Positions 46,923 through 54,755 of a DNA stretch of 64,000 nucleotides are shown piece by piece (within the stretch, counting starts at the first letter, position 1; every line of letters starts with the position of its first letter). The notes beneath the pieces are model-generated. The model was not told the origin of the DNA and made no database searches. It was given only the letters and a program-made list of their open reading frames with translations. The DNA comes from an uncultured Flammeovirgaceae bacterium (GTDB lineage Bacteria; Bacteroidota; Bacteroidia; Cytophagales; Cyclobacteriaceae): positions 124,001 through 188,000 of the forward strand of contig CAKZYA010000001.1 of assembly GCA_937883755.1 (NCBI GenBank). The letters are read 5' to 3'. A program made the translations under genes and the position numbers.

Positions 46923-47693
46923 ATGTTAATAGAATTAGGAATTACTTTTTTAAACACACTTAGAGATGTGGCGCCTATTGTACTCTTAATCGCCGTATTC
47001 CAGATTTTTATTATCAAAAAATCCATACCACATCTGAAGAATGTAATTTTCGGGGTTGTGCTGGTTATTTTCGGATTAACTTTTTTCCTGATGGGATTGG
47101 AACAAGCTTTATTTCCTGTAGGAGAGCTGATGGCCAAACAATTATCCAACCCAGAGTTTATTACCAAAACGTATTCGGGTTCATTGACTGACTGGAAGGC
47201 CTATTATTGGGTATATATTTTTGCAGCATTACTAGGGTTCTCCACCACCATTGCCGAACCTTCATTGTATGCGGTAGCGGTAAAAGCCAATGAAGTATCG
47301 GGGGGCACAATTGGCACCTTGTATCTTCGCTTTGTAGTGGCTATTGGTGTGGCCATTGCCTTGGTGGTTGGCACCTATCGTATTGTGGTTGGTGATTCTC
47401 TGGCTACATATATTATGGTAGGTTATGTGATCGTAGTGATCCAAACCATATTTGTAAAAAAAGACCTAGTGGCTTTAGCGTACGATTCGGGAGGTGTTAC
47501 TACTTCTACCGTCACCGTACCTATTGTGGCAGCGTTGGGGTTGGGATTGGCTTCAGCCGTTCCTGGTCGAAATCCCGCAATAGACGGATTTGGGTTGATT
47601 GCTTTTGCCAGCGTCTTCCCGATGATCACGGTATTAGGATATGCCCAAATAAATGATCTAGCAATATATTTTAAAAAGCTTAGTAAAAATTAA
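46923..47693 (+). CDS. DUF1538 membrane protein, half 2 of a split pair
   Basis: 256 residues, six predicted membrane segments. GFSTTIAEP begins at residue 105 and GGVTTSTVTVP at about 190; the overall sequence is a clear paralogue of the gene upstream (for example VPIVAALGLGLA vs VPLVTALGVGLA, and DGFGLIAFAS in both). It is the partner subunit. 4 bp before the PII-like gene. Confidence 0.88.
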   Translation: MLIELGITFLNTLRDVAPIVLLIAVFQIFIIKKSIPHLKNVIFGVVLVIFGLTFFLMGLEQALFPVGELMAKQLSNPEFITKTYSGSLTDWKAYYWVYIFAALLGFSTTIAEPSLYAVAVKANEVSGGTIGTLYLRFVVAIGVAIALVVGTYRIVVGDSLATYIMVGYVIVVIQTIFVKKDLVALAYDSGGVTTSTVTVPIVAALGLGLASAVPGRNPAIDGFGLIAFASVFPMITVLGYAQINDLAIYFKKLSKN

Positions 47694-47697
47694 AATT

Positions 47698-48042
47698 ATG
47701 AGATTTGATTTAATCGTAGGGTTTGTAGACCCGAACATCACTGAAAAAGTCATTGCTACAGCCAAAGAATCCGGAGCAACTGGCGATGTAATTATTCAGG
47801 GTAAAGGTAGCGGCATGGAGCAATCTAGTTTTTTAGGGTTATCCATACAAGACAAAACAGATATCGTTCTTTTTGTGGTTGAAGAACACCACACCGACAA
47901 AATCATAAAATCTGTTTCAGATCAATGTAATATTGAAGAGCATGGCAACGGAATATTGATTGCTTTGAAGATAGATAAAGTTGCGGGTCTATCTAATCAA
48001 ATCAAGAAAATCAGAGAAAACCTCAACACTGAACAATTATAG
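47698..48042 (+). CDS. PII-like (P-II family) regulatory protein
   Basis: 114 residues with the PII ferredoxin-like layout: DLIVGFVDPNITEKVIATAKESGATGDVI, a T-loop-sized segment GKGSGMEQSSFLGLSIQDKTDI, then EEHHTDKIIKSVSDQC and GILIALKIDKVAGL. The usual uridylylated Tyr of GlnB is not present in the loop. PII-like proteins bind ATP, ADP or 2-oxoglutarate-like ligands and gate adjacent membrane proteins, so a role as sensor for the DUF1538 pair is likely. Third gene of the operon. Confidence 0.88.
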   Translation: MRFDLIVGFVDPNITEKVIATAKESGATGDVIIQGKGSGMEQSSFLGLSIQDKTDIVLFVVEEHHTDKIIKSVSDQCNIEEHGNGILIALKIDKVAGLSNQIKKIRENLNTEQL

Positions 48043-48052
48043 ACAGAAGATT

Positions 48053-48454
48053 ATGGAAACTTTTCAAAAAGCAAAAGACATTGCTTCCGATAAACTGTTT
48101 TTTATTGATGGTCTGGCAAGCGTAAGGCATGCTGCTGAATTGATGAAAGAGAAAAGTGTTCAGGCGCTTATCATTCAGAAAAGAAATAATGCTGACGCTA
48201 ATGGAATTATTACAGTTGATGACATAATAAAGGGGGTGATTATTCCAAAGAAAACACTCGACGAAGTAAGCGTGTACGAGATAATGACCAAACCTGTGTT
48301 TTCAATTTCAGCACATTTGAATATTAAGTATGTACCGAGGTTAATGTACAACTATGATGTGAGAGTTGCCCCCGTTGAAGAAAACGGTGAATATATTGGG
48401 ATGATTGACTACACTCAGTTTTTGTTTACCAATCTTGATAGTGTAAACGTGTAA
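48053..48454 (+). CDS. CBS-domain protein
   Basis: 133 residues from the ATG at 48053, 10 bp after the PII-like stop (an in-frame upstream extension from 47981 overlaps that gene and is not credible). Two CBS motifs form one Bateman module: DGLASVRHAAELMKEKSVQALII with NGIITVDDIIKGV, and IMTKPVFSISAHLNIKYVPRLM with GEYIGMIDYTQFL. Such modules bind adenosine nucleotides. As the last gene of the DUF1538-PII-CBS operon it probably tunes the membrane proteins. A strong terminator follows. Confidence 0.9.
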   Translation: METFQKAKDIASDKLFFIDGLASVRHAAELMKEKSVQALIIQKRNNADANGIITVDDIIKGVIIPKKTLDEVSVYEIMTKPVFSISAHLNIKYVPRLMYNYDVRVAPVEENGEYIGMIDYTQFLFTNLDSVNV

Positions 48455-48483
48455 ACTACCTAAACAAGTAATTAAAAAGCATT

Positions 48484-48529
48484 AAAGGCCGAACTCAAAT
48501 ACTGAATGATCAGTAAATTTGGTCTTTTT
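48484..48529 (+). terminator. intrinsic terminator of the DUF1538-PII-CBS operon
   Basis: AAAGGCCGAA (48484-48493) pairs with TTTGGTCTTT around an inner perfect hairpin TACTGA/TCAGTA (48500-48505 and 48510-48515, ATGA loop), with two G-U pairs, followed by TTTTT (48525-48529). Confidence 0.75.
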
Positions 48530-48547
48530 ACACTATGTAAAAATTAG

Positions 48548-48631
48548 TACCTAAAGGAACTAAGAGGCTCGGTCAGAACTACTGAAGAATTGCTGGAAGG
48601 CGCGCTTATCGAAAAATATCTGAAGAAGTGA
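48548..48631 (+). pseudogene. C-terminal remnant of a small gene
   Basis: A frame opened by an upstream TAG and without a start codon encodes 27 residues ending in TGA at 48629-48631: KELRGSVRTTEELLEGALIEKY and so on, a charged helix style of short antitoxin or regulatory proteins. It probably is what remains of a lost gene between the operon terminator and the Crp/Fnr gene. Family not recognised. Confidence 0.35.
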
Positions 48632-48655
48632 ACAAGGTTTTTTAGACTTTGAAGA

Positions 48656-48677
48656 TTCGGTTCAATTGTAGACCGAA
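48656..48677. promoter_or_regulatory. inverted repeat before the second Crp/Fnr gene
   Basis: TTCGGT (48656-48661) and ACCGAA (48672-48677) are perfect inverted 6-mers spaced by 10 nt, 14 bp before the start of the Crp/Fnr gene, the spacing of a 22-bp Crp-type site. Autoregulation is possible. Confidence 0.35.
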
Positions 48678-48691
48678 CGACCATTCCAACC

Positions 48692-49267
48692 ATGGAAACC
48701 ATACTCTTTGACTTCATTGCCAAATATATTGTTCTTTCCGAAGAGGAAAAGAACGCACTGGTGGCTTTAGATATATTTCGCTCCTTTAAAAAGGGAACGG
48801 TTTTGCTCAGCGAGGGACAACTTTCTACTGATGGCTATTTTGTGCTAAAGGGATGCCTGCGGACATATTATGTAATAGATGGCAACGAAAAAACCACGGC
48901 TTTCTATACAGAAATGGAAGGCATCACGCCTCATTGCGTTCTTAACAAGCAGCCCTCTGAATATTTTATTTCTTGTGTGGAGGACTCCATCCTGACCGTT
49001 GCTAATCCTGACATGGAAGAAATGATATTTGAAAAGTTTCCCCGATTTGAAACGCTCTGCCGAATACTTTCCGAGGAGCTTCTGGCGAAATCTCAACTTT
49101 CTCTCGACCAGTTTAAAACTTTCAGTCCGGAAGAGCGCTATTTAGATCTAGTAGAAAATCGCCCGGATCTATTACAAAGAGTACCCCAACATCAACTGGC
49201 TAGCTTCATCGGTATCACTCCTCAATCATTAAGCCGACTGCGAGCCCGACTCACTGATAAAAAATAG
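48692..49267 (+). CDS. Crp/Fnr family transcriptional regulator (second copy)
   Basis: 191 residues, paralogous to the protein at 31860. The beta-roll KKGTVLLSEGQLSTDGYFVLKGCLRTYYV and winged helix VPQHQLASFIGITPQSLSRLRARL follow the same plan. It lies 79 bp upstream of an outer-membrane protein gene, as in the 31860 module, whose promoter shares a motif with the 31775 gene. No canonical cAMP-binding Arg cluster is apparent, so the effector is unknown. Confidence 0.9.
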   Translation: METILFDFIAKYIVLSEEEKNALVALDIFRSFKKGTVLLSEGQLSTDGYFVLKGCLRTYYVIDGNEKTTAFYTEMEGITPHCVLNKQPSEYFISCVEDSILTVANPDMEEMIFEKFPRFETLCRILSEELLAKSQLSLDQFKTFSPEERYLDLVENRPDLLQRVPQHQLASFIGITPQSLSRLRARLTDKK

Positions 49268-49291
49268 TAGCGGTAGCTCATTAATTACCTT

Positions 49292-49329
49292 AAGTGAACG
49301 TTTTTTGGGTCACTCCTCAACGATCTTTG
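49292..49329 (+). promoter_or_regulatory. Crp/Fnr-linked promoter motif of the OMP gene at 49347
   Basis: AAGTGAACGTTTT (49292-49304), 18 nt, then ATCTTTG (49323-49329); the gene starts 17 bp later. The same two elements with the same 18-nt spacing precede the gene at 31775. Confidence 0.55.
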
Positions 49330-49346
49330 CATAAAACAGAAATATT

Positions 49347-49967
49347 ATGCGAAGAAAATTCACTCTGCTTAGCGTGCTTTTAGTGCTGGTCAGTTCATTA
49401 ACCCTTAAAGCCCAATACGCTCAACAAGATACTACGTACCGAAAGTGTTTTATCGGAAGTACGTTTTTTCTGCTGGGTAATCTTGTCGAGTCAAATAATC
49501 CTGAATTTGTGCAGCTTAATTTTGGTTATCGTCTAACGGGTAAAGACGTGGTATCGCTAGAACTTAAAACCTGGAAATACGCCTGGCCTTTAGGCATTCC
49601 TGCCTACGATGACTCTTTTGAAGCTCCCAAAGAAGAGTTTCCGGGGTACATCCGCGAATACGGATTTGCGCTGGTCTACCAACGCTTCTGGTGGAAAGGT
49701 TTGTACACGGCAGTTCACGTGATGAATGCCTGGCAGTCCTTCGTGGATGAAAACGGGCAGAAGATTGATAATGGTTTTCAGATTTTCAATACCTACCGGC
49801 TAGGCTACCACATCAAGCTGTTTAACGATCGGTGGTTTATAGAACCCTCTATTGCGATTACCCACCGGCCGTACCATACCCAGATGCCCGAATCCTTTAA
49901 ACAACTGGACGATAAATGGCCCAAATTTAACACCGAACCAGGTCTTCATTTCGGCTTTAATTTTTAG
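49347..49967 (+). CDS. outer-membrane-type secreted protein
   Basis: 206 residues with a signal peptide (SSLTLKAQ). It is aromatic-rich with alternating strand segments (FVQLNFGYRLTGKDVVSLELKTW, GFALVYQRFWWKGLYTAVHVMNAWQ, WFIEPSIAITHRPY) and ends GLHFGFNF with a terminal Phe. Probably a small beta-barrel outer-membrane protein. Unlike the tandem pair at 30487/31140 it is not obviously their paralogue, yet it has the same place next to a Crp/Fnr gene. Confidence 0.8.
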   Translation: MRRKFTLLSVLLVLVSSLTLKAQYAQQDTTYRKCFIGSTFFLLGNLVESNNPEFVQLNFGYRLTGKDVVSLELKTWKYAWPLGIPAYDDSFEAPKEEFPGYIREYGFALVYQRFWWKGLYTAVHVMNAWQSFVDENGQKIDNGFQIFNTYRLGYHIKLFNDRWFIEPSIAITHRPYHTQMPESFKQLDDKWPKFNTEPGLHFGFNF

Positions 49968-50011
49968 TTGAAAGGAGATAAATTGCTGATACAATTTTAT
50001 AGTATATAGAA

Positions 50012-50740
50012 ATGGCAAAAGAATCATTGCCTCAAAAGATAGAGACTTTATCTAAAGAAGTTATCCGAGCAAATATTAAGGTATATTTAACTGTTTTAGA
50101 TCCTTTAGGTACTGCGATTGATGAAGTTCTTTTCGGTATCGGAGATAGAATTAGAGCTAAAAGGCTTGAAACCTTCGTTAAGATCTTATCTGAAAAACTT
50201 GATGGAGTTAATCAGAATAAAGTAGACATGAGCTTCTTACAGTCTGAAGAGTTTTTTGACCTGAACATGAGAGTTTTTAGTGCAGCAATCAAGTCTCGCC
50301 ATGAAGAAAAATATAGAATTTTATCCAGTGTATTTCTTAGTAAAGTTTTTAACGAAGAAGAATGAAAGACAGAACTAATAGAAATATTTGTAGGTATCAT
50401 TGATGACTTCTCTGTAAGGCATATTATCGTGTTTAAATATTTCGTCAACAATATCGATTCTTTCAAGGAGGCATCTTCTTATGAAGATTTATATAATGAA
50501 TTTGTAGCTTATCATTCAATAGAGCAGATAGATAAATATGAATTTAGATTGTATTGCAGAGATTTAGAAAACAAATCACTGTTAAGCTTCAGTAGTAATA
50601 TCAACGAATATGGAAGCTCAGTTGGATACATAGTTATGGAAGATTATGATGAAGTTCCAGGAATGACAGTTACCTCAATGGGAGAAAAGTTTGCTCAACT
50701 GTTAGAAGATAATCCGTTAAGCGACGAATGGCAGTTATAA
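50012..50740 (+). pseudogene. hypothetical gene interrupted by one in-frame TGA
   Basis: A single frame runs from ATG 50012 to TAA 50740 with one TGA at 50363-50365. Upstream 117 residues (KESLPQKIETLSKEVIRANI ... RILSSVFLSKVFNEEE) and downstream 124 residues (KTELIEIFVGIIDDFSVRH ... EDNPLSDEWQL) have the same style and codon choice, so they were one protein of about 241 residues. No signal peptide or known motif; a Bacteroidota hypothetical. GTG at 50429 could restart the second part. Probably a nonsense mutation. Confidence 0.7.
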
Positions 50741-50832
50741 AGCTAGCATTGCTTATTTTCTTCAGACTTACACATGTAAATCACCTGGTTGAGTAACAAT
50801 ACGTACCTTTATCAAGAGATATTAACCGAAGA

Positions 50833-50851
50833 GTTATCAAAAAATTATAAC
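50833..50851. promoter_or_regulatory. inverted repeat upstream of the toxin-antitoxin genes
   Basis: GTTAT (50833-50837) and ATAAC (50847-50851) are spaced by 9 nt, 20 bp before the antitoxin start. Such small operators are common in self-regulated toxin-antitoxin operons, but a 5-bp arm is weak evidence. Confidence 0.25.
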
Positions 50852-50870
50852 AACTACAAGGAAAGAAACA

Positions 50871-51098
50871 ATGGCAATTTTAGATAAACCTCTAAGCAAC
50901 TTACAAATTGAGCTACTTCAGCTTTACAGTCAAGATGTGAGCGAAGAAGATTTGATTGCTATAAAAAGACTGTTAGCTAAGTATTTCGCCGACCGAGCCT
51001 CCGACGAAATGGACAAATTGTGGGAAGAGAAAGGTTGGACAAATAAGACTATGGACAAGTGGCTCAGTGATGAAGATGCTACTCAAAAAGGGGACTAG
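50871..51098 (+). CDS. antitoxin of a PIN toxin
   Basis: 75 residues, helical and acidic: PLSNLQIELLQLYSQDVSEEDLIAIKRLL followed by FADRASDEMDKLWEEKGW and TMDKWLSDED. This order (LQ-rich helix, ASDEMDKLWEEKGW-like segment) matches antitoxins found with PIN toxins in Bacteroidota. It ends 13 bp before the toxin gene. It would block the toxin by inserting its C-terminus into the active site. Confidence 0.82.
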   Translation: MAILDKPLSNLQIELLQLYSQDVSEEDLIAIKRLLAKYFADRASDEMDKLWEEKGWTNKTMDKWLSDEDATQKGD

Positions 51099-51110
51099 CA
51101 AACTGTACAG

Positions 51111-51521
51111 ATGAGAGTAGTCATCGATACCAATAGTTTACTGGTAAGTATTGGAAGGAAGTCAAAGTACCGACCAATATTTGATGCCTTAATCCAAGGA
51201 AAAATCAAGCTACTGATTTCCAATGATATAGTAAACGAGTATGCAGAAATACTAGAAGAAAAGATAAACGCAACAGTAGCCACTAATATTGCGGATTTCC
51301 TGATAAGATCGCCTGATGTAGAGCAAGTGAAAGTTCATTTTAAGTGGTCAATCATTGCCAAGGATGCTGATGATAACAAATTCGTCGATTGTGCACTAAA
51401 TGGACAAGCAGACTTTCTGGTAACTGATGATAAGCACTTTAGTGTATTGAAAAAAATAGGATTTCCACCAGTTCAAATCATACGGACAGCAGATTTCCTA
51501 AAGGAAATAGCAAAATTGTAG
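51111..51521 (+). CDS. PIN-domain toxin (COG1569 type)
   Basis: 136 residues. The PIN acidic residues are visible: Asp6 (VVIDTN), Glu in EYAEILEEKI, Asp in DADDNKFVDCAL and Asp in LVTDDKHFS. These coordinate Mg2+ for an RNase activity, so it is the toxin of the pair with the antitoxin upstream. Target RNA unknown. Convergent with the S9 peptidase gene. Confidence 0.88.
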   Translation: MRVVIDTNSLLVSIGRKSKYRPIFDALIQGKIKLLISNDIVNEYAEILEEKINATVATNIADFLIRSPDVEQVKVHFKWSIIAKDADDNKFVDCALNGQADFLVTDDKHFSVLKKIGFPPVQIIRTADFLKEIAKL

Positions 51522-51555
51522 TAGTGTCAATCAAATTGATTTTCTACAATAAATC

Positions 51556-53595
51556 TCAATCCCGGTACCTATCAAACCAAGCTAAGATATGGTCGACTTT
51601 AGTGATTAACTGGCTGGGGCGGTTGACTATCAGGTGGTAGGCACCGGGAATTTCTACTAGTGCGGTTTCTTTTTGTCGAATCTTTAGGGCGTGGTAGAGC
51701 TGCTTGGCTTCGGATAGCGGAGTACGCAGGTCGGCGGTACCTACCATCACCAGCGTAGGGGTTTCAATATTGCCTACCAGCGATACCGGAGAGAACTTCA
51801 TGTAGGTTTCTATATTCTCCCAGGGCTGGCCAGGGTAGCGAGAATTAGCGTAGCCGTAGTAATTGTCCGCTGTCAGGGTTTTGCTAATCCAGTTCATAAC
51901 GGGTTTTACCACCGCTGCCGCCCGGAAGCGGTTATTCTTGCCGATCATCCAGGCGGTCATAATGCCTCCGGCACTACCTCCGGTCACAAACAGGCTGTCT
52001 TCAGAAATAAAGCCTTGGTCAATCATCGCATCCACTCCGTCCATCACATCCTGATAATCATCTCCCGGATAGTTGTGGTACAGCAGGTTGCCAAACTCTT
52101 CACCGTAGCTAGTGCTTCCGCGCGGATTAGGATAAAACACCACGTAGCCATCGGCGGCCATCAGCTGCATTTCGGGAGAGAAGCGGTCGCCATAGTTGGA
52201 GATCGGGCCGCCGTGGTTCTCTACTAGTAGAGGATATTTCTTATTCGGATCAAAGGAAGGCGGCTTTACCATCCAGCCCTGCACATCCCGATTGTCCACA
52301 CTAGACTTATACCAAATTTCTTCCACTTCACCCAACTGCCGGTAATCCAGCAAATCCTGATTGAGATAGGTAATCTGTTGGGCTTCATCGCCTCGGCGAA
52401 CCATCGCTAGTTCAGAAGGGTGGTAGGGAGTGGTATGCGTAAACACAATCGTGCCACTATTGGAAACACTATACGAACCACCACCATACGGGCGACCGAT
52501 AGCGGTACCCCCCAAGTTACCGGTTACTACCTCGGATTTACCGTTCAGCGTAGCGTACCCAATCTTAGTGTTTCCCTTATCATCGTACTGAAAGTAAAAT
52601 CCTTTACCATCCACCGCCCACACCGGATTGCTAATGCTGCGGTCCAGCCCTAGCGGAATCTGTTTTTTGTTGGAGCCATCGGCATCCATCACGTACACAT
52701 TACTTACCTGATAGGTTTGTACTTTATCATCAAAGCCAACGTACAAAATTTGTTTACCATTGGGCGAAAGTGCTGGTTCTCGGTCCGGGCCATTTCTATC
52801 GGTTAGAGTGGTTACTTCTCCATCCGCAATGCTAACTCGGTATATCTCAGAATTACGGAAGTCGTACTCCCAGTTATCGTTACGGTTGGAAGAAAAAATC
52901 AGGGCTTGTCCGTCCTTCGTCCAGACTGGCTTAGAACGGTGCTGAAATTCACCCTGCGTGACCTGACGAGCGGTGCCTCCATCGGCGGGTAGTACAAAGT
53001 ACTGACGGTAACCCGGTTCAATGTAGCCCGAGCCATCCGCTTCGTGTTTTAGTCGGGTAGTAACCCGCGGATGCTCCGCCCATTCGGCGCCCTTCGGTTT
53101 GGGCGGAGGGCTTACCAGGGTAGGAGCTTTTTCCGGCACTAGCATAGAAAAAGCCAGGTGCTTACCATCGGGCGACCAACTAAGACTGGAAGGAGAACGC
53201 TCTGTTTGGGTCAGGCGGGCGATTTTATCATTTTCTACCCAGTAAACGTAAATTTCAGAACCGTGACCTTCGGCCGAACTGACAAATGCAATCCGGCTAC
53301 CATCGGGCGACCAACTAGGGCTGGACTCATTCACCTCCCGGCTAGTAAGCTTGTAGTGTGATTGGCCGTCAACACTCATGAGCCAGAGGCTGGAAGTTTT
53401 GCGGTCTTTCATAATATCCATCCCCCTTCGCTCGTAGACGACCATACTGCCGTCGGGTGAAATCTGCGGAGAAGTAACCCACTCCAGCTCAAATACATCC
53501 ATCCGAGAGAATGCGGGTTTGGTGGGTTGGGCTAGGATAAGGTGAGAAAGAGAGAGTATAGTAGCGAAGAATAGAGAAAATACGTTTTTGATCAT
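51556..53595 (-). CDS. S9-family peptidase (acylaminoacyl/dipeptidyl type) with PD40 propeller
   Basis: 679 residues from ATG 53595, whose leader (NVFSLFFATILSLSHLILAQ) is a proper signal peptide; the upstream ATG at 53622 adds an odd N-terminus. PD40 beta-propeller repeats follow (SWSPDGSRIAF, SWSPDGKHLAF, ALSPNGKQILY), then the hydrolase with GGSAGG (Ser541), GTADLRTP (Asp) and AYHLIVNRP (His). It probably removes dipeptides or acylated residues from peptides in the periplasm. Convergent with the toxin gene. Confidence 0.95.
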   Translation of the reverse strand: MIKNVFSLFFATILSLSHLILAQPTKPAFSRMDVFELEWVTSPQISPDGSMVVYERRGMDIMKDRKTSSLWLMSVDGQSHYKLTSREVNESSPSWSPDGSRIAFVSSAEGHGSEIYVYWVENDKIARLTQTERSPSSLSWSPDGKHLAFSMLVPEKAPTLVSPPPKPKGAEWAEHPRVTTRLKHEADGSGYIEPGYRQYFVLPADGGTARQVTQGEFQHRSKPVWTKDGQALIFSSNRNDNWEYDFRNSEIYRVSIADGEVTTLTDRNGPDREPALSPNGKQILYVGFDDKVQTYQVSNVYVMDADGSNKKQIPLGLDRSISNPVWAVDGKGFYFQYDDKGNTKIGYATLNGKSEVVTGNLGGTAIGRPYGGGSYSVSNSGTIVFTHTTPYHPSELAMVRRGDEAQQITYLNQDLLDYRQLGEVEEIWYKSSVDNRDVQGWMVKPPSFDPNKKYPLLVENHGGPISNYGDRFSPEMQLMAADGYVVFYPNPRGSTSYGEEFGNLLYHNYPGDDYQDVMDGVDAMIDQGFISEDSLFVTGGSAGGIMTAWMIGKNNRFRAAAVVKPVMNWISKTLTADNYYGYANSRYPGQPWENIETYMKFSPVSLVGNIETPTLVMVGTADLRTPLSEAKQLYHALKIRQKETALVEIPGAYHLIVNRPSQLITKVDHILAWFDRYRD

Positions 53596-53885
53596 TAGGC
53601 TGTAATCACGAAGGTTAGACAATTGGGTAGTTCGGTGAATTTACAATGAAGTTACTAAAATGCATTAAAATTCTCTTGAAGTAGATTTGTTTGCTAGAGT
53701 CAATGGAAAGAGGTAGTGTACAAGAAAAGCACTTAATTAATGTAGGTGTTCTTCTGTAGAATACGATCTTTGTGACGAATAGAAGAATAGCTATAGCTAG
53801 ATATGAGCCTGTTTCAATTGAATCAGCCTTCAACAGTAAAGGGTTCATTACATTATATATTCATTCCCAGTAGTAAGTTGCGACT

Positions 53886-54734
53886 ATGAGATCGTACCTG
53901 CAAAAAAGATTTAGTAAGTCGTTATATCATCGGGCGTATTCAAGAGCATTTTACACACTGATAGGGGTAGTTTTACAAGAAATTCGGTGTGTATTTAAAC
54001 AATTTTACACCTTTAGGTATCCGGTTGGTAGCTTCCTCAATGTTATTAGAATTAGTAGTTCTTCCGTATTACGGCTCTTTTTGGGCAGGAGTGCAAAATA
54101 TAGTTTCGCCTTTACAGGGGAGGATAGAATAATAGAGGGAATTATAAAACCCATTATAAATAAGCCTGGCACCTACGTGGACGTAGGTTGCAATCATCCA
54201 AAATTTCTCTCCAATACCTACGGGCTGTACAAAAAAGGATGGACAGGGCTTTGTATTGATGCTAATGAGAAACTGATCAAAAAGTATAGGTTTTATCGTC
54301 CGAAGGATATAGCTGTATCGGCGGTAATTTCTAGCGAAGCAAAAGACGTGGACTTTTATGAGATAGAGAACGATGTTCTTTCTACTCTTGAGCAAGATAA
54401 CCTTGAAGAGGCCGTCCAATTAGGGTTGAGCTACCGTAAGACAAAACGGAAAAGTTCTACCCTGACTTCAATTTTGGAGCAACATAAAATCAAGAAAGAC
54501 TTCGATATTTTATCAATAGATGCTGAAGAACACGATTTTGATGTGTTATCTTCAGTAGATTTTGCAGAGTATAGACCAAAATTGATAATTGTTGAGGATG
54601 AAGACTTCAATTTTTCGGATTACTCAACTAATCGATTTGTCAAGTTCCTAAAGGAAAAAAAGTATAAAATGATCGGCTACGTTCTGAAAAATGCCTACTT
54701 CACACCGACTGATCGTGATATGGTAATAAAATAA
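53886..54734 (+). CDS. FkbM-family methyltransferase
   Basis: 282 residues. The first ~90 are poorly conserved and basic; the methyltransferase has YVDVGCNHPKFLSNTYGLYKK (SAM-binding Asp-x-Gly), GLCIDANEKLI and DILSIDAEEHDFDVLSS plus LIIVEDEDF, the FkbM order. Substrates of this family include sugars and natural products. It lies 21 bp before pyrF; a shared transcript is possible. The 290 bp upstream show no clear promoter. Confidence 0.88.
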   Translation: MRSYLQKRFSKSLYHRAYSRAFYTLIGVVLQEIRCVFKQFYTFRYPVGSFLNVIRISSSSVLRLFLGRSAKYSFAFTGEDRIIEGIIKPIINKPGTYVDVGCNHPKFLSNTYGLYKKGWTGLCIDANEKLIKKYRFYRPKDIAVSAVISSEAKDVDFYEIENDVLSTLEQDNLEEAVQLGLSYRKTKRKSSTLTSILEQHKIKKDFDILSIDAEEHDFDVLSSVDFAEYRPKLIIVEDEDFNFSDYSTNRFVKFLKEKKYKMIGYVLKNAYFTPTDRDMVIK

Positions 54735-54755
54735 GCAGGACTAACTACCAACCCT

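Noticed and set aside
50363-50365. Selenocysteine codon at the in-frame TGA
   Set aside because: No Cys-like context, no downstream hairpin noticed, and no selenoprotein family resemblance; a nonsense mutation is simpler.
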